Assembly (NCBI GenBank): GCA_004154925.1
Contig: QJNS01000506.1
Span: forward strand, 1-22,486
Origin: Monosporascus cannonballus
Taxonomy: Eukaryota; Ascomycota; Sordariomycetes; Xylariales
Direction: 5' to 3'
DNA length: 22,486 bases
Of the stretch, positions 1-9,726 are shown one piece after another; positions within the stretch are counted from its first letter, which is position 1, and each line of letters begins with the position of its first letter. The position numbers were made by a program, and so were the translations under genes. Below the pieces are notes generated by a model. That model saw nothing but the letters and a program-made list of their open reading frames with translations. It ran no database searches and was not told the origin of the DNA.

Positions 1-2
1 GT

Positions 3-34
<32 letters not shown>
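3..34. repeat. Poly-G homopolymer, 32 bases
   Basis: An uninterrupted run of 32 G residues opens the window. No gene reads through it. It may be a genuine low-complexity tract able to form a G-quadruplex, or an assembly or sequencing artefact such as the no-signal G calls of two-colour chemistry. A second, shorter G run lies at the other end of the window. Confidence 0.95.
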
Positions 35-35
<1 letters not shown>

Positions 36-561
36 ATCCTAGCAAGCAAGCCATCCGTACCCTCGTCCTCGCCCGCTCTCGTAATAATACTGTTATTCGT
101 TACCACATCTGGCTCCGTTCCGTTAAACCGTGCCGTCCCGCGCCGTCCCTATCGACTGTGCATATGGGTTTGGATCGCCTCGTCGTCGCTCATCCGGTTT
201 CTTAGATTCCCTGTATAGTGCGTTTACAGACTCGTCTAGGCCGAACCAGAGGCGGAATAAAGCTTATACGCACCGAATTCCTAGTTTACTCTCTGCTACG
301 GATATACTAGGCCGGATATATGGGAAGCAGTCTACTTTGTACCCTATCTATCTACTTCCCTATCCCTCTACAAGTTCCGGCGCAAACAAAGACATCGCTC
401 GGCACTTGCTGACAGAAAATACACTAGACCACCGGGGTAGGGGGAGGAGGGATAAGAGAAAAGTCCGAGATACCCACACAACCACCCTTGTCAGCGAGAT
501 CTAAACACCGAAACCGAGATAGACCCAAGCCGTTCCCAAGAAGCCTGTCTGCCGCCGCGTC
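35..561. other. Intergenic stretch downstream of the phospholipase D gene
   Basis: I find no convincing gene here. A 124-codon open frame on the plus strand (130-504) begins at a non-ATG codon, has no recognisable motif and a composition unlike the neighbouring genes, so I read it as chance. The right edge holds the probable 3' end of the phospholipase D transcript. Confidence 0.6.
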
Positions 562-567
562 TTTATT
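562..567 (-). terminator. Putative poly(A) signal of the phospholipase D gene
   Basis: The minus strand reads AATAAA about 41 nt beyond the TAA stop of the phospholipase D gene. Position and sequence suit a fungal polyadenylation signal, although fungal 3' ends often lack the canonical hexamer and it could be coincidental. Confidence 0.45.
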
Positions 568-607
568 TCCGCGATGCCGCCTACGTCCCTGATTCTTTCT
601 CTATCTC

Positions 608-3600
608 TTACGTGTAGATCTCCTCGGTGGCGAAGTTCAGCCCGACGCCCTCCATGGCGAGGTCCTGGCCGAGCTCCTCGAGGAAGTGGAGCGGCATCTC
701 GACGAGGGTGCCGCGGACGCGGCTGAGCCACTCCTTGACCTCGCGTACGCCGCCGGGGAACTCGTCGCGGACGACGTGGCCGTACTCGACGCGGCCCTCC
801 GTCTCGCCCTCCTTGTACTTGACCCCCGGGATGACGAAGCGGCGGCCGAAGAAGTCGTCGTACTGCTCCCAGTTGCGCACCTGGTCCGAGGGCACCGCGT
901 GGAACACCTTGTCGAAGACCTGCGTGTTGGTGCGCGCCGTGGCGAGCCAGAGGTCCCAGAACTCCTGCGTCATCGGGTCCGCCACGAGCCGGTCGCCGCT
1001 CGAGCCCCAGTCGTAGTCCTGCGGGTCCACGCTGACCGGCGTCCAGCCGCGCGTCGGCCTGTCACAGCGCTGGTCCGGGATCAGCCCGATGTGCTTGCGG
1101 TAGAGGGAGCGGCGCAATGAGGCCGCGAACTTGCTCGCAGTGAAGGGGCGGCCGCCCATGGTCGTCTCGACGGGTTCCGGGTCCTCGATGATGACGGCGA
1201 TCTCGCTGTCGTGGTTGCCGAGCTGCGAGCGGTCGTTGATGTTGGCCGACCCGCAGATGACGATCCGGTCGTCGGCAATCAGTACCTTGGAATGGACGTA
1301 CAGCTCCTCGGAGACGAAGGCGTTCATCTCATCCTCCTCGCTGCCGTGCCAAGGGACTTCGCGGATATCCGTACCGCCTCCCATGTAGCAGCTTGAAACC
1401 GTGTCCCAAGTCCGGTTTTCGACCTTGGCAGCAGCGGATTGGTAACGCTCGTATGGCCTGTCCGAGCGCCCCTGGCCATACGCCTCTTCACGGTCACCGC
1501 CGTACCTCTCGTATCGACCTTCGTGCCGACGTCCGTAGTCTTCACGTCGACCACCATAGTCTTCACGTCGGCCTCCGTAATCATCGCGTCCTCCATATTT
1601 GTCACGGCCACTATATATTTCGCGGCCTCCGTCGTATCCACCGCCATATGAATCATCATAGTCGCGTCTCGGTCGTCCGTACTGCTCGTCTGAGCGTCCC
1701 TCACTATAGCCATAGCGGTCTCTTCTATCGTCCTCATCATAATCCCGGCGGAGCTGGCCGTATTCATTATAGCGGCCCGGGTCGTCGTATTCGCGACGTT
1801 CTTCTCGGTAACCGCCTCTGTAGCCACGGTCGCCATCGCCTCGCTCTTCATAGGTGCGGCCGCCGTAGCCCTCACGGATCTCGCCGTGTCTGTTATCATA
1901 GTCCCGTCTGGCCTGCTCATACGAGACGCCGGCTTCGCGCTCAGCTTCTCTCATGGTGGAGGAGGCGTTGATGCGATCGTAGTTACGGAGGTTGTAGAAG
2001 TGGATGTAGCGGGCCCAGTCCCGCACGCCTGCCTGCTGGAGCGATTCGATGATACTGTGGCCGCCGCGGCAGATGCTGTTGTACTGGAATTCCATGATAG
2101 CACGGGTGCCAAGAGCGTCATCGGACTTCAGGTCCCCGGGGAAAGCCGGTACAGCCGGCATGACGACGATGATATGGAAGTTTTCGCCATTTTCATGGGC
2201 ACGCAGGATCCGCGAGACGATGGCGGAACCGATCCTATTCTGGACGGGACGTTGCTCATCCGACGTCGCCGTAATGAAGAACTATAAACTGTCAGCGTAC
2301 TCGAGGCCACCTTGGTTTCTATTAAGAGCAGCGGACCTGATTTTCAATGTAGACGAAATGTCTTGCATTTTTAATGATTTCAATATACGCATTTGCGATG
2401 GAGTGTTCCGTAGGATGTCCCCCGGACCATTCACAGGAACTGAAATAGCCAATTAGTCAATATACCCACGGAAGCCGGCCAAATAGAAACTCGCCTTCTG
2501 CAAAGCTGAATCGAGGCCGCGCGGGGACGGTCATAGCCACCACCATATCCCCCCTCGCGGTCCTCATATTCATCCTCGCCCATGACCCTCCGGAACCCCC
2601 TCTGGAAGCGTTCCGACATGTCATCAAGCGTATGATGATGATGACCCCGGCTGCCGCTTTGGCGCAACTCAACCCGTTCATACTTGCCGGGATCCTTGGC
2701 CGTGTACTTCTCGTCAAAGATGAAGTTCCTGAGACTACGTCAACAGGCTGTCTAGGCCGGGAGTTGTACATCTAGAAAAAGAAGCGTAATTTCACAGAGT
2801 ATGGGGTGTCCTTCGTCAAGTTAGGGGAACTTACCATCGGTCGCTAAAATGTTCCAGGAGGCTGTTGACGATAGGACCCTTCATGGAAATCGAGATGTCA
2901 GACCAGCCCATTCTAGAGCCCTTGGTTCGGTCGACTGTACTCTCGTAAGCGACACCGTATTTGCCATGCCACGTGGCTATCACTTACGCTGGTTATGGTT
3001 CCAGTTATTGACTCCCTCGAAGTCGAAGACTCGGGCATTGTTGAAGTCCTGGCCTGGAAAGACAATGGCGTCCAGATTTCCGGGGTGGGCATCAGCAATG
3101 GGGTGACCTATTGGCGATTCGTAAGCATCGATCTAGTCGCTTCCATGATGCGAAGGTTGGCCGTACTCGACGTGTCCCATCTCCCAAAGCCTAGCCTTCC
3201 GTTAATGTGCGTCTGCTTGTAGCATCTGTAATGGTTTACCTACACATATCCAAACCTCCCATGAAGCAGAGCCTGCGGTCAACGATACACAATTTCTCAT
3301 GGTGAGCCCAAAACAAGACACTGTCACCAACCGAGCCGTACAAAGAAGTCAAGGCGTCGGTGGAGGCTTTGGCAAGTGATATGGGGTTCAGCGACATGCC
3401 GGCGAAGCTATTCGCCAGTTCCTTCCTGTTCGGAACGTGATCGGGATGTCTAAACACCTTGATATTTGGGTGCAAAGCCTCCAGGGCATGCTTTGTGTGC
3501 TAGGGTAACTAATCAGCCTTGGCATCATGAAGATTGTGGTAATTGAACGCTCACCCGGGAGTCACCTTGAAAAGGACAGGAAGTGAGCAAACCTATTCAC

Positions 3601-4092
3601 TATTCCGACGTCTTCAGGATGCTGACTTACATGACAGAGCTAGCGTGACCTCCTTGTAAACGATCACACAGACTTGAACACCTCGTTCCGCAGCAGCCTT
3701 GAGCATGTTATCAAGACGATACTTCTCATTGCGGGCGGGAGGTCGGCGGAGATAGAGCTCAGGGCTCAGCCACCAATCGAGGATATAGATGCTCTCCCTA
3801 GCCTCTGTTCCGTGTTAGAAAAGAGCCGACGCACGGTAAAGGGAACGGCAATCACGTGTATAAGCTTACCTTCGAGGGCCATGGAGACGGCCCAGAAATA
3901 CGAGGCGCCATCGACGTACCACTTGACATCGCCGCTAGACTGTTCAAAGGCGGATTGGAAGCGGTGGTCGGTGTTTGGGTGCTGGCATTCGGTGTCGTGA
4001 GAATGGGAATGTTCGTCCTCCTCCACGAACCTGTCCTTGATGTCCTTGATGGCGTCACCCGCCTTACGGAGAAAGCTGTCAAAGGACATCAT
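608..4092 (-). CDS. Phospholipase D, two HKD motifs, ten exons
   Basis: Hydrolyses phosphatidylcholine-type lipids to phosphatidic acid. Exons (minus): 4092-3870, 3804-3631, 3565-3555, 3499-3244, 3190-3167, 3107-2988, 2934-2835, 2728-2495, 2439-2337, 2281-608. These sum to 2919 nt, giving 972 aa ending in TAA. Junctions were chosen by rebuilding conserved blocks: ILDWWLSPELYLRRPP, HTKHALEALHPNIKVFRHPD, GRWDT..HPIADAHPGN, SRMGWSDI, FVYIENQFFITAT. The first catalytic motif is H203-x-K205-x4-D210 followed by GGLD; the second is H745-x-K747-x4-D752 followed by GSANINDRS. No PX or PH domain precedes the catalytic core, unlike yeast Spo14, so this is the shorter fungal PldA-like type. An insert rich in Tyr, Arg, Gly and Asp (about residues 553-695) separates the motifs. 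The start could also be the next ATG at 4089. One junction is GC-AG and exon 3 is only 11 nt. Confidence 0.93.
1442..1870 (-). repeat. Coding low-complexity region with degenerate REDYGGR repeats
   Basis: Inside the last phospholipase D exon about 143 codons are dominated by Tyr, Gly, Arg, Asp and Glu. In 1520-1600 the units become near-perfect tandem copies, for example GGRDDYGGRREDYGGRRED. The frame stays open and catalytic sequence resumes on both sides, so this is an in-frame minisatellite and not a misread intron. The segment is predicted to be disordered and exposed. Confidence 0.85.
2440..2494 (-). other. GC-AG intron in the phospholipase D gene
   Basis: Minus-strand exon sequence ends AGAAG and the intron begins GCGAGT, with a branch-like TTGACTAAT and acceptor TTTCAG. 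Only this GC donor joins the flanking exons in phase without a stop, giving IQLCRSSCEWSGGHPTEHSI, which matches the conserved block before the second half of the enzyme. No GT donor nearby gives the correct phase. Confidence 0.75.
3555..3565 (-). other. 11-nt microexon of the phospholipase D gene
   Basis: The microexon lies between a 65-nt intron (3566-3630, acceptor TTCAAG) and a 55-nt intron (3500-3554, donor GTGAGC). It contributes the last two bases of one codon and three full codons, so the joined protein reads ALSCDSRHTKHAL. Skipping it would leave one unpaired base from exon 2 and break the frame before HTKHAL, so it is required by the conserved reading. Confidence 0.75.
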
Positions 4093-4966
4093 CGGTTTTG
4101 GAGGGGCTAAAGCCGATGGTGGGGGGGAGATTTAAGAATGATTCAATGGACACGTGGGGTTAGGAACCATATACTATGGGATGGTCTGGTTAAATGCCGA
4201 CCAAAATGTTCTTGGAAAAGGCGTGTGTTAAGAGTAGATAAATATACCTACGCGGGAAAGACGGAAGGGAATCCAGACAGGTTCAGGTGTGACGCATGTC
4301 AGACTGGATGGGGGATGTTACATAGGGCTGATTCACAAGTCCAGCTGTAATAGGCTGACCGTCCCCTCTTCTGCCGCTAATTCGATGACAGCTTATGATG
4401 ACGGGGCAGCTTTTGGTCTCTCTACATATACCTAGTACCTACGGGTAGGGCAATCATTGTTGATCCATCCTCATATCTTCCAGTTTGACGGTCTACCAGG
4501 TAATAGAATACGAAAAAAGAAGGACACTCGACCAATAATGGCCGGGTCTCATCCTCCGGACTGCCGGTTTAACCGGCGAGTGCATTCCTGATCTGAGCTT
4601 GTGAAAACCGGGCGCTTAACAGCGAATCAAATTCGGCGCAACTGGTACCTTGGTATGAATGGAACGCATATCCATTTAGGTTAGCGCTGTAAGGAGCTCC
4701 GGTTCCTGCTTTGCGAAATTGGTAGTGGGGGCGGTTTGGGGGTGCTATGCGCCACTACTAAGCCTCGCCACCTGTATGTAATAAGCCTCACCGCCTAGAT
4801 CACCGCGCTAGAGGTGGCCGGCAGTCCGGGCTTGCCCCACTAAAATTTTCGAAATGCAAAAAGTTGCGATTGTAACGATAGTGGCTGGTGAGGGCGCCTG
4901 CCAATTGCTGCACCTGTTACGCGCTCGTCGACTTTCCAGATATTCCCCCCGTCAATACGAGCCGCG
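4093..4966. other. Divergent promoter region between phospholipase D and ESF1
   Basis: No supportable gene. It contains a G-rich patch next to the phospholipase D start (about 4119-4128), two similar 13-mers (AAGCCTCGCCACC at about 4760 and AAGCCTCACCGCC at about 4782) and an AAAATTTTC element nearer ESF1. Short open frames here have no motif. Confidence 0.6.
4842..4850. promoter_or_regulatory. RRPE-like element upstream of ESF1
   Basis: AAAATTTTC lies about 117 nt before the ESF1 ATG. Its reverse complement, GAAAATTTT, matches the core of the yeast rRNA-processing element found before ribosome-biogenesis genes. That role is known from yeast; use in this fungus is inferred. No PAC element was seen beside it. 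Confidence 0.35.
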
Positions 4967-7138
4967 ATGGCGAAGAAGGACCCCCGGAAGCGAGATGCCT
5001 CGTTGTCGGGCAAGATCAACGATGCGCGATTCGCCAATTTCGAGTCCAATCCTCGCTTTAAACTCCCGTCCAAAAACCGCAGCAAGACCACCATCGACAA
5101 GCGATTCTCGCGCATGCTAAAGGATGAAGACTTCACGGCCAGCGCAAAGGTCGACAGGTACGGCCGGAAGCTGAAATCCGACAGCAAGAAGAGGGCGCTG
5201 AAGAGCATGTACCGAGAAGAGGATGAAGATGACAAAGACAAAGACGCCGAGGTCGAGGAGGACGCCGCGGTTGAGCGGGAGCTCCGGAAAGCCGACGCGA
5301 AGTATGACCCGGCTCGTGGCGGCGGCTTTTCATCCTCCGAGTCCGACTCCGATTCCGACGAAGAAGAAGATGAGCAAGAAGCAAAAGCAGAGGTGGAGAC
5401 ATCCGCGGGCATGCAGAGGCTGCAGGATGCACAAGCAGACGTCGAGACTGGAGAGGTTACGAAACGGATAGCCATCGTCAACCTCGACTGGGACCATATC
5501 AAATCGACAGACTTGATGGCATTGTTCTCGAGTTTCGTCCCGAAGGGTGGGAGGATTGAGCGGATATCCATCTACCTCAGCGAATTCGGAAAGGAGCGAA
5601 TGCAACGGGAGGAGCTCGAGGGGCCACCCAGAGAGATCTTCAAGAAGGGTAAGAGGCCTCAAGAAGAGTCTGAGCGTGATTCGGAGGACGAAAGCGATGT
5701 GGAGGACAATGAGGAGGAGGACGAGGACGACGAAGAGAAGATCAAGAGAGAGATCATCGAGGAGGGAGACGATGAGGATTTCGACAGCGATGCTCTCCGG
5801 GCATACCAGCTCGACCGGCTACGATACTACTACGCCGTCATGGTCTGCTCCGACACCAATACGGCACAAAAAATCTACGAGGCAACAGATGGCACGGAGT
5901 ATCAATCGTCCTCAAACTTTATCGACCTCCGCTTCATCCCAAACGATGTCACGTTCGACGACGAGCCGAGGGACGAATGCGACCAGGTCGGGTCGGACTA
6001 CAAGCCCACCGAATTCATCACCGATGCCTTGCAACACTCCAAGGTGAAACTCACTTGGGATATGCACCCGGAAGAAGTAGCACGTCGGGAGGATATCAAG
6101 CGAGTATTCACCGGAAGCCGGTCCGAGCTCGAGGAGAACGATATGCGAGCGTATCTTGCCAGTGACAGCGAGGATGAAGACGGCCCGGCAGAGGAGGCCG
6201 AAGGGGCGGAGGAGCAGCCTAAGCTGACCAGGAAGGAATTGAAGGCGCAAAAGATGCGAGAGCTACTGGGTCTGGGCTCCGAGCCTTTGGCAAAGCCCTC
6301 AAGATCCGGACCTGTAGGGGAGGTGCAAGTTACCTTCACCCCCGCGTTGATGGGCGGAGACGATAGTAAGAAGGAGCAGGAACCGGAAGAGGAGACGACG
6401 ATAGAGAAGTATATGCGCAAGGAACGCGAGAGGAAGGCGAAGAAGAAGGAGAAGGTGTTAGCGAGACGGCACGGAGTAGATCCAGATGCAGAGCAGGAGG
6501 AGGACGAGCCGGCTCAGGGAGACGGAGAGGATCTCGGTTTCGACGACCCCTTCTTCACCGCGGAGGAGCCTGTCAAGGCTTACAAGTCCTCCGAGAGGAA
6601 AGAGGAGCGCCGCAAGAAGCGGGAAGCGAAGGAGGCCGAAACTGCCGAGAATGCGGCTCAGAGGGCGCAGCTCGAGGAGATCATGCGCGACGAGACGCGG
6701 GACGCGGCAGGGCGCCTCGGCCACTTCGACATCAACGAGATCAGGCGGGCGGAGAAGCAGAAGGCCAAGAAGCACAAGAAGAAGAAGAAGGAGGGCAAGA
6801 AGGGCGCCAAGGAGGAGGACCGCGCGGGCCTGCAGGAGGGCTTCCAGGTGGACGTCAGCGACGACCGGTTCAGCAAGCTCTTCCGCGACGAGAAGTTCGC
6901 CATCGATCCGTCGCACCCGCAGTTCAAGGCCACGGAGGCCATGAAGCGGATCCTGGAGGAGGGGCGGAAGAAACGCAAGGCCGGGACCGACGAGGAGCTC
7001 GACGAGGATCGGCCGCAGCGTCACCCCAAGGAGGGGTCCTCGAAGAAGCAGAAGGTCAAGGAGCCGCCGAACGATGACCTCGCGAGTCTCGTCGAGTCCG
7101 TAAGGCGGAAGGCCAAGAGTAAGAAGAAAGGTGATTAG
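4967..7138 (+). CDS. ESF1: ESF1, nucleolar pre-rRNA processing protein
   Basis: Nucleolar factor required for early 18S pre-rRNA processing in the small-subunit processome. The gene is a single exon of 723 aa, close to the usual fungal length. The N-terminus (residues about 1-90) has the Esf1 pattern KKDPRKRDASLSGKINDARF followed by a basic stretch and KIDKRFSRM-like sequence. An RRM-like fold begins near residue 165 (KRIAIVNLDWDHI) and is split by a long acidic insert before RYYYAVMVCSD and NFIDLRFIPNDVTFDD. Alternating acidic and basic tracts follow. The C-terminus carries the NUC153 motif (about 632-660, DDRFSKLFRDEKFAIDPSHP) and a lysine-rich tail suited to nucleolar localisation. The start is the first in-frame ATG, in the context GCGATGG, and homology begins directly. 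It is divergently transcribed from the phospholipase D gene. Confidence 0.97.
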   Translation: MAKKDPRKRDASLSGKINDARFANFESNPRFKLPSKNRSKTTIDKRFSRMLKDEDFTASAKVDRYGRKLKSDSKKRALKSMYREEDEDDKDKDAEVEEDAAVERELRKADAKYDPARGGGFSSSESDSDSDEEEDEQEAKAEVETSAGMQRLQDAQADVETGEVTKRIAIVNLDWDHIKSTDLMALFSSFVPKGGRIERISIYLSEFGKERMQREELEGPPREIFKKGKRPQEESERDSEDESDVEDNEEEDEDDEEKIKREIIEEGDDEDFDSDALRAYQLDRLRYYYAVMVCSDTNTAQKIYEATDGTEYQSSSNFIDLRFIPNDVTFDDEPRDECDQVGSDYKPTEFITDALQHSKVKLTWDMHPEEVARREDIKRVFTGSRSELEENDMRAYLASDSEDEDGPAEEAEGAEEQPKLTRKELKAQKMRELLGLGSEPLAKPSRSGPVGEVQVTFTPALMGGDDSKKEQEPEEETTIEKYMRKERERKAKKKEKVLARRHGVDPDAEQEEDEPAQGDGEDLGFDDPFFTAEEPVKAYKSSERKEERRKKREAKEAETAENAAQRAQLEEIMRDETRDAAGRLGHFDINEIRRAEKQKAKKHKKKKKEGKKGAKEEDRAGLQEGFQVDVSDDRFSKLFRDEKFAIDPSHPQFKATEAMKRILEEGRKKRKAGTDEELDEDRPQRHPKEGSSKKQKVKEPPNDDLASLVESVRRKAKSKKKGD

Positions 7139-7905
7139 CTAAAATCTGACAATAAGTCGGCATCCTACTTGGTTGGATTCCGAGCTTAAGATAGCCTAAC
7201 TATAAGCGCTGTCCCGAAGATACCCCCTGTTATCCTTTGTCCGTCTCCTGCCACACTACTAGCACGATTAAACAATAATCCAGCACGCTAAAGGATAGGT
7301 TGCCTTTGAAACGGACGCGGCTCCCACCGACCAACCAACTCCTGCCAGTAAGTTGCGTGCCTCGTCTCTGTCGCAAGAATGCCGGCTTGCCGCTACGTAC
7401 TTACCTATGTACCTTAGCTTTATGTGGTTCCGACGCCAAATACTTACTTGCGTAAATGAGGCGTCACGCACAACCCAAAACGACTAGCCCAGGGCGGAGA
7501 CACTACAGATGTGCCGTGTCCGCGCCTGCTAATAATAAATATGCCGATCCCGCCGGGATCGCAGGGTTGGCCGTGACCAAGATGTGACCCCGACCTCCTT
7601 CAAAGCCTCTTGGTACCACGTGATTGCATCGCCCCAAGCCAATCATTAGCCGCCGCCGACGGTAGGTTTGGTTGCGATGAAGACGACTTGCTTCACTCTT
7701 CCCATCTAAAAAACACGAACAATGCGTTCGATCATTTCTTCTACATCTTCCTCCCATCATTCGCTTTTCCTGGATCTCCTACTGGAATCTACGGCGATCA
7801 TTTTCAGCGTAGAGAACGCGCCCAAGGCCGGGGCTTCCGATTCCTTGGACGAGCGTAGCCGAATCCCGTAGGCTCTCCTGCCGTCCTTCGTCCCACTTCT
7901 GAGCA
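7139..7905. other. Intergenic stretch, ESF1 3' end to TMEM184 promoter
   Basis: I see no gene. Several short open frames on both strands (for example 7503-7760 minus and 7757-7999 minus) have no recognisable domain and no conserved splice structure. The right half should hold the promoter of the downstream membrane protein. Confidence 0.55.
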
Positions 7906-7912
7906 TATAAAA
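7906..7912 (+). promoter_or_regulatory. TATA-like element of the TMEM184-type gene
   Basis: TATAAAA lies 43 nt before the proposed ATG at 7955. If used, transcription would start close to the ATG and give a very short leader. Position supports the call, but TATA-like words are common in AT-rich intergenic DNA. Confidence 0.35.
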
Positions 7913-7954
7913 CCGAATGAGCCGGGAAAGCGCTAGTCGGCAAGCGGGCACGTT

Positions 7955-9484
7955 ATGTTGGAACACTTGGGCTTCCACAGGGAAAGCCGCGAATGTCACA
8001 GCAACGGAAACTTCAAATATATTCGGAGTGAGGCTTTACTCCCTGCCCATCCACCACCTAACCTACCTTTTCTTCCTTCCCACGAATGGTGACTTTCTGA
8101 CCCTTGTCCAAAATGAGCAGCTCCCACGGAACCCATATCCGGACCCTTTGACTTTTACACCCTCAACCTAATCGTGTCGGCGACCTGCAATGGCTTCGCA
8201 GTCTTCCTGGGAGCGGGCCTCATGACAGCCCACTCGCTACACTTCAGCAAACCGCTAGAGCAGCTCGAGTGCGTATCCAACCACCACCATTATCATCACC
8301 ACTACTATCACCACCACCACTACTACTACTAGTCGCCGTCGTTCTGTGTCAGTAGTGGCGCGGAGGGGGAAGAGAAGATGGCGGGGTCGGTTCGCAGTGG
8401 CTAACGCCCAAGAGAAAATTAACAGGATAATGCGCATCTGCCTCCTGCTGCCCTGGTACGCGATCCTGACGATGGGGGCCGTATACGAGCACAACGCCTG
8501 GGCCTTCGTGAAGCCGTGGATCGAGGTCATGCAGGGCTACGCGCTCGCCAACCTGTGGATCCTCATCTGCCGGTTCCTGGCCCCCGAGGGCACCGTGGAC
8601 CGCCGCGACATCTTCCTCGCGCCCTTCATGGCGCTCAACAGGAAGCGCCGCATCACCCTGCGGCGCTACCGCCGCCACTTCTTCTACGTGCTGCAGGGCC
8701 CCGTCGTCACCGTCGTCGTCGCCGTGGTCGCCAACTTCGTCGAGGTCATGGCGCACTTCTGCCTCATCGGCGGCAGGAAGGAGCGCGTCATAAGGATGGG
8801 GCTCACGGCCTGCACTGTCACCAGCATGACCCTGGCCATGGTCACCGCGATCCGGCACTCGGCGACGCTGCGCCCCGAGCTGTGGCCGCATAGGGCCCTG
8901 TTCAAGATGCTGTCGTTCAAGCTGCTGCTGGGGCTGTACATCATACTGCAGGTAAGCGCCGCCGGCCTTGCTACCCCTCCCCTCGGAAATCCCGTTCCCA
9001 CTCGGGCCCGATCCTCGAGGATGTTCGTATCTTCCTTCCGTTGCTCGCTCGCTCACTCGCGACCCAGGTCATATACATCTTCCTGGACGGCTTCAAGATC
9101 CTGAAGCCGTCGAACCTCTTCACGGTCGGCGACCTCGAGGTCGGCATCCCCATGATGGCGACGAGCTGCGAGCTCGCGCTGTTCGCCCTCTTCTACCAGT
9201 ACGCGTACTGGGTCGCGCCGTACAAGCTGCCGCCCGTCGACAAGATGCCGCCCGCCGAGGGGGACGCGGACCCCGCGACGCCGGTCGGGCTCGACCGCAA
9301 CAACATGTACCAGGGGGGCCGGTTCGGCGGCAAGGCCTGGAGGCGCATGCTGAGCCACCGGGAGCTGTGGGAGGCGTTCAAGTTCCCGTTCGAGCTGAGG
9401 GTCGGCTCGCAGCGCGACGTGCCGCTCGTGGAATTTCGGAGAGACTTTCACAGAGACGCCGAGAGAGGTGCCGTGCCCCGCTAG
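7955..9484 (+). CDS. TMEM184/OST-alpha (DUF300) seven-TM membrane protein
   Basis: Multipass protein of the organic solute transporter subunit alpha/TMEM184 family; the substrate of fungal members is not established. Exons: 7955-8027, 8121-8268, 8426-8951, 9068-9484, giving 1164 nt and 387 aa. Exon 3 joins exon 2 at PLEQLE-IMRICLLLPWYAI, which restores the family block P-x-E-Q-x-x-I-x-R-I; the intron before it has a CTAAC branch site. Seven hydrophobic spans lie near residues 36-60, 75-94, 106-125, 162-187, 198-216, 236-256 and 275-300, with RKRRITLRRYRR in a positively charged loop. The C-terminal tail is hydrophilic. Exon 1 is the least certain part: the ATG at 7955 was chosen because it alone gives the phase needed by the acceptor at 8120 and keeps the frame open. 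It converges on cnxE. Confidence 0.9.
8281..8333 (+). repeat. CAY/CTA trinucleotide microsatellite inside an intron
   Basis: Imperfect trinucleotide repeats of CAC, CAT and CTA types fill the first part of the second intron (8269-8425) of the TMEM184-type gene. The intron is 157 nt, longer than most others in the window. No coding function is implied. Confidence 0.8.
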
Positions 9485-9726
9485 GCATAGATACACATAG
9501 AATTACCAAATAGACGCATAGACTGTTCTCTATCATAAAAAGGGAAAAATAAGATATACGTCTCACGACCAGCATGGTCCCACGCCCCACGCAGATCACC
9601 ACGTATAAGTACCCCCCGAAATACAAACTTAACTCAATTGCCGGCCTCAGGCAAGCTAAGAAGCCGAAGGCTGGGCAAGTACGGGTATGCATAATAATTA
9701 GCAATTAATCAATCAGTCCCCCGCCC

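Noticed and set aside
130..504. 124-codon ORF at the left edge
   Set aside because: Non-ATG start, composition of translated intergenic DNA, no motif.
6458..7024. 188-codon Leu-rich minus-strand ORF opposite ESF1
   Set aside because: Looks like a membrane protein only because Glu/Lys codons read as Leu/Phe/Ser on the other strand. ESF1 homology is unambiguous.
8349..9056. 235-codon minus-strand ORF opposite the TMEM184-type gene
   Set aside because: Shadow of a GC-rich exon; it also crosses two well-supported intron boundaries of the plus-strand gene.
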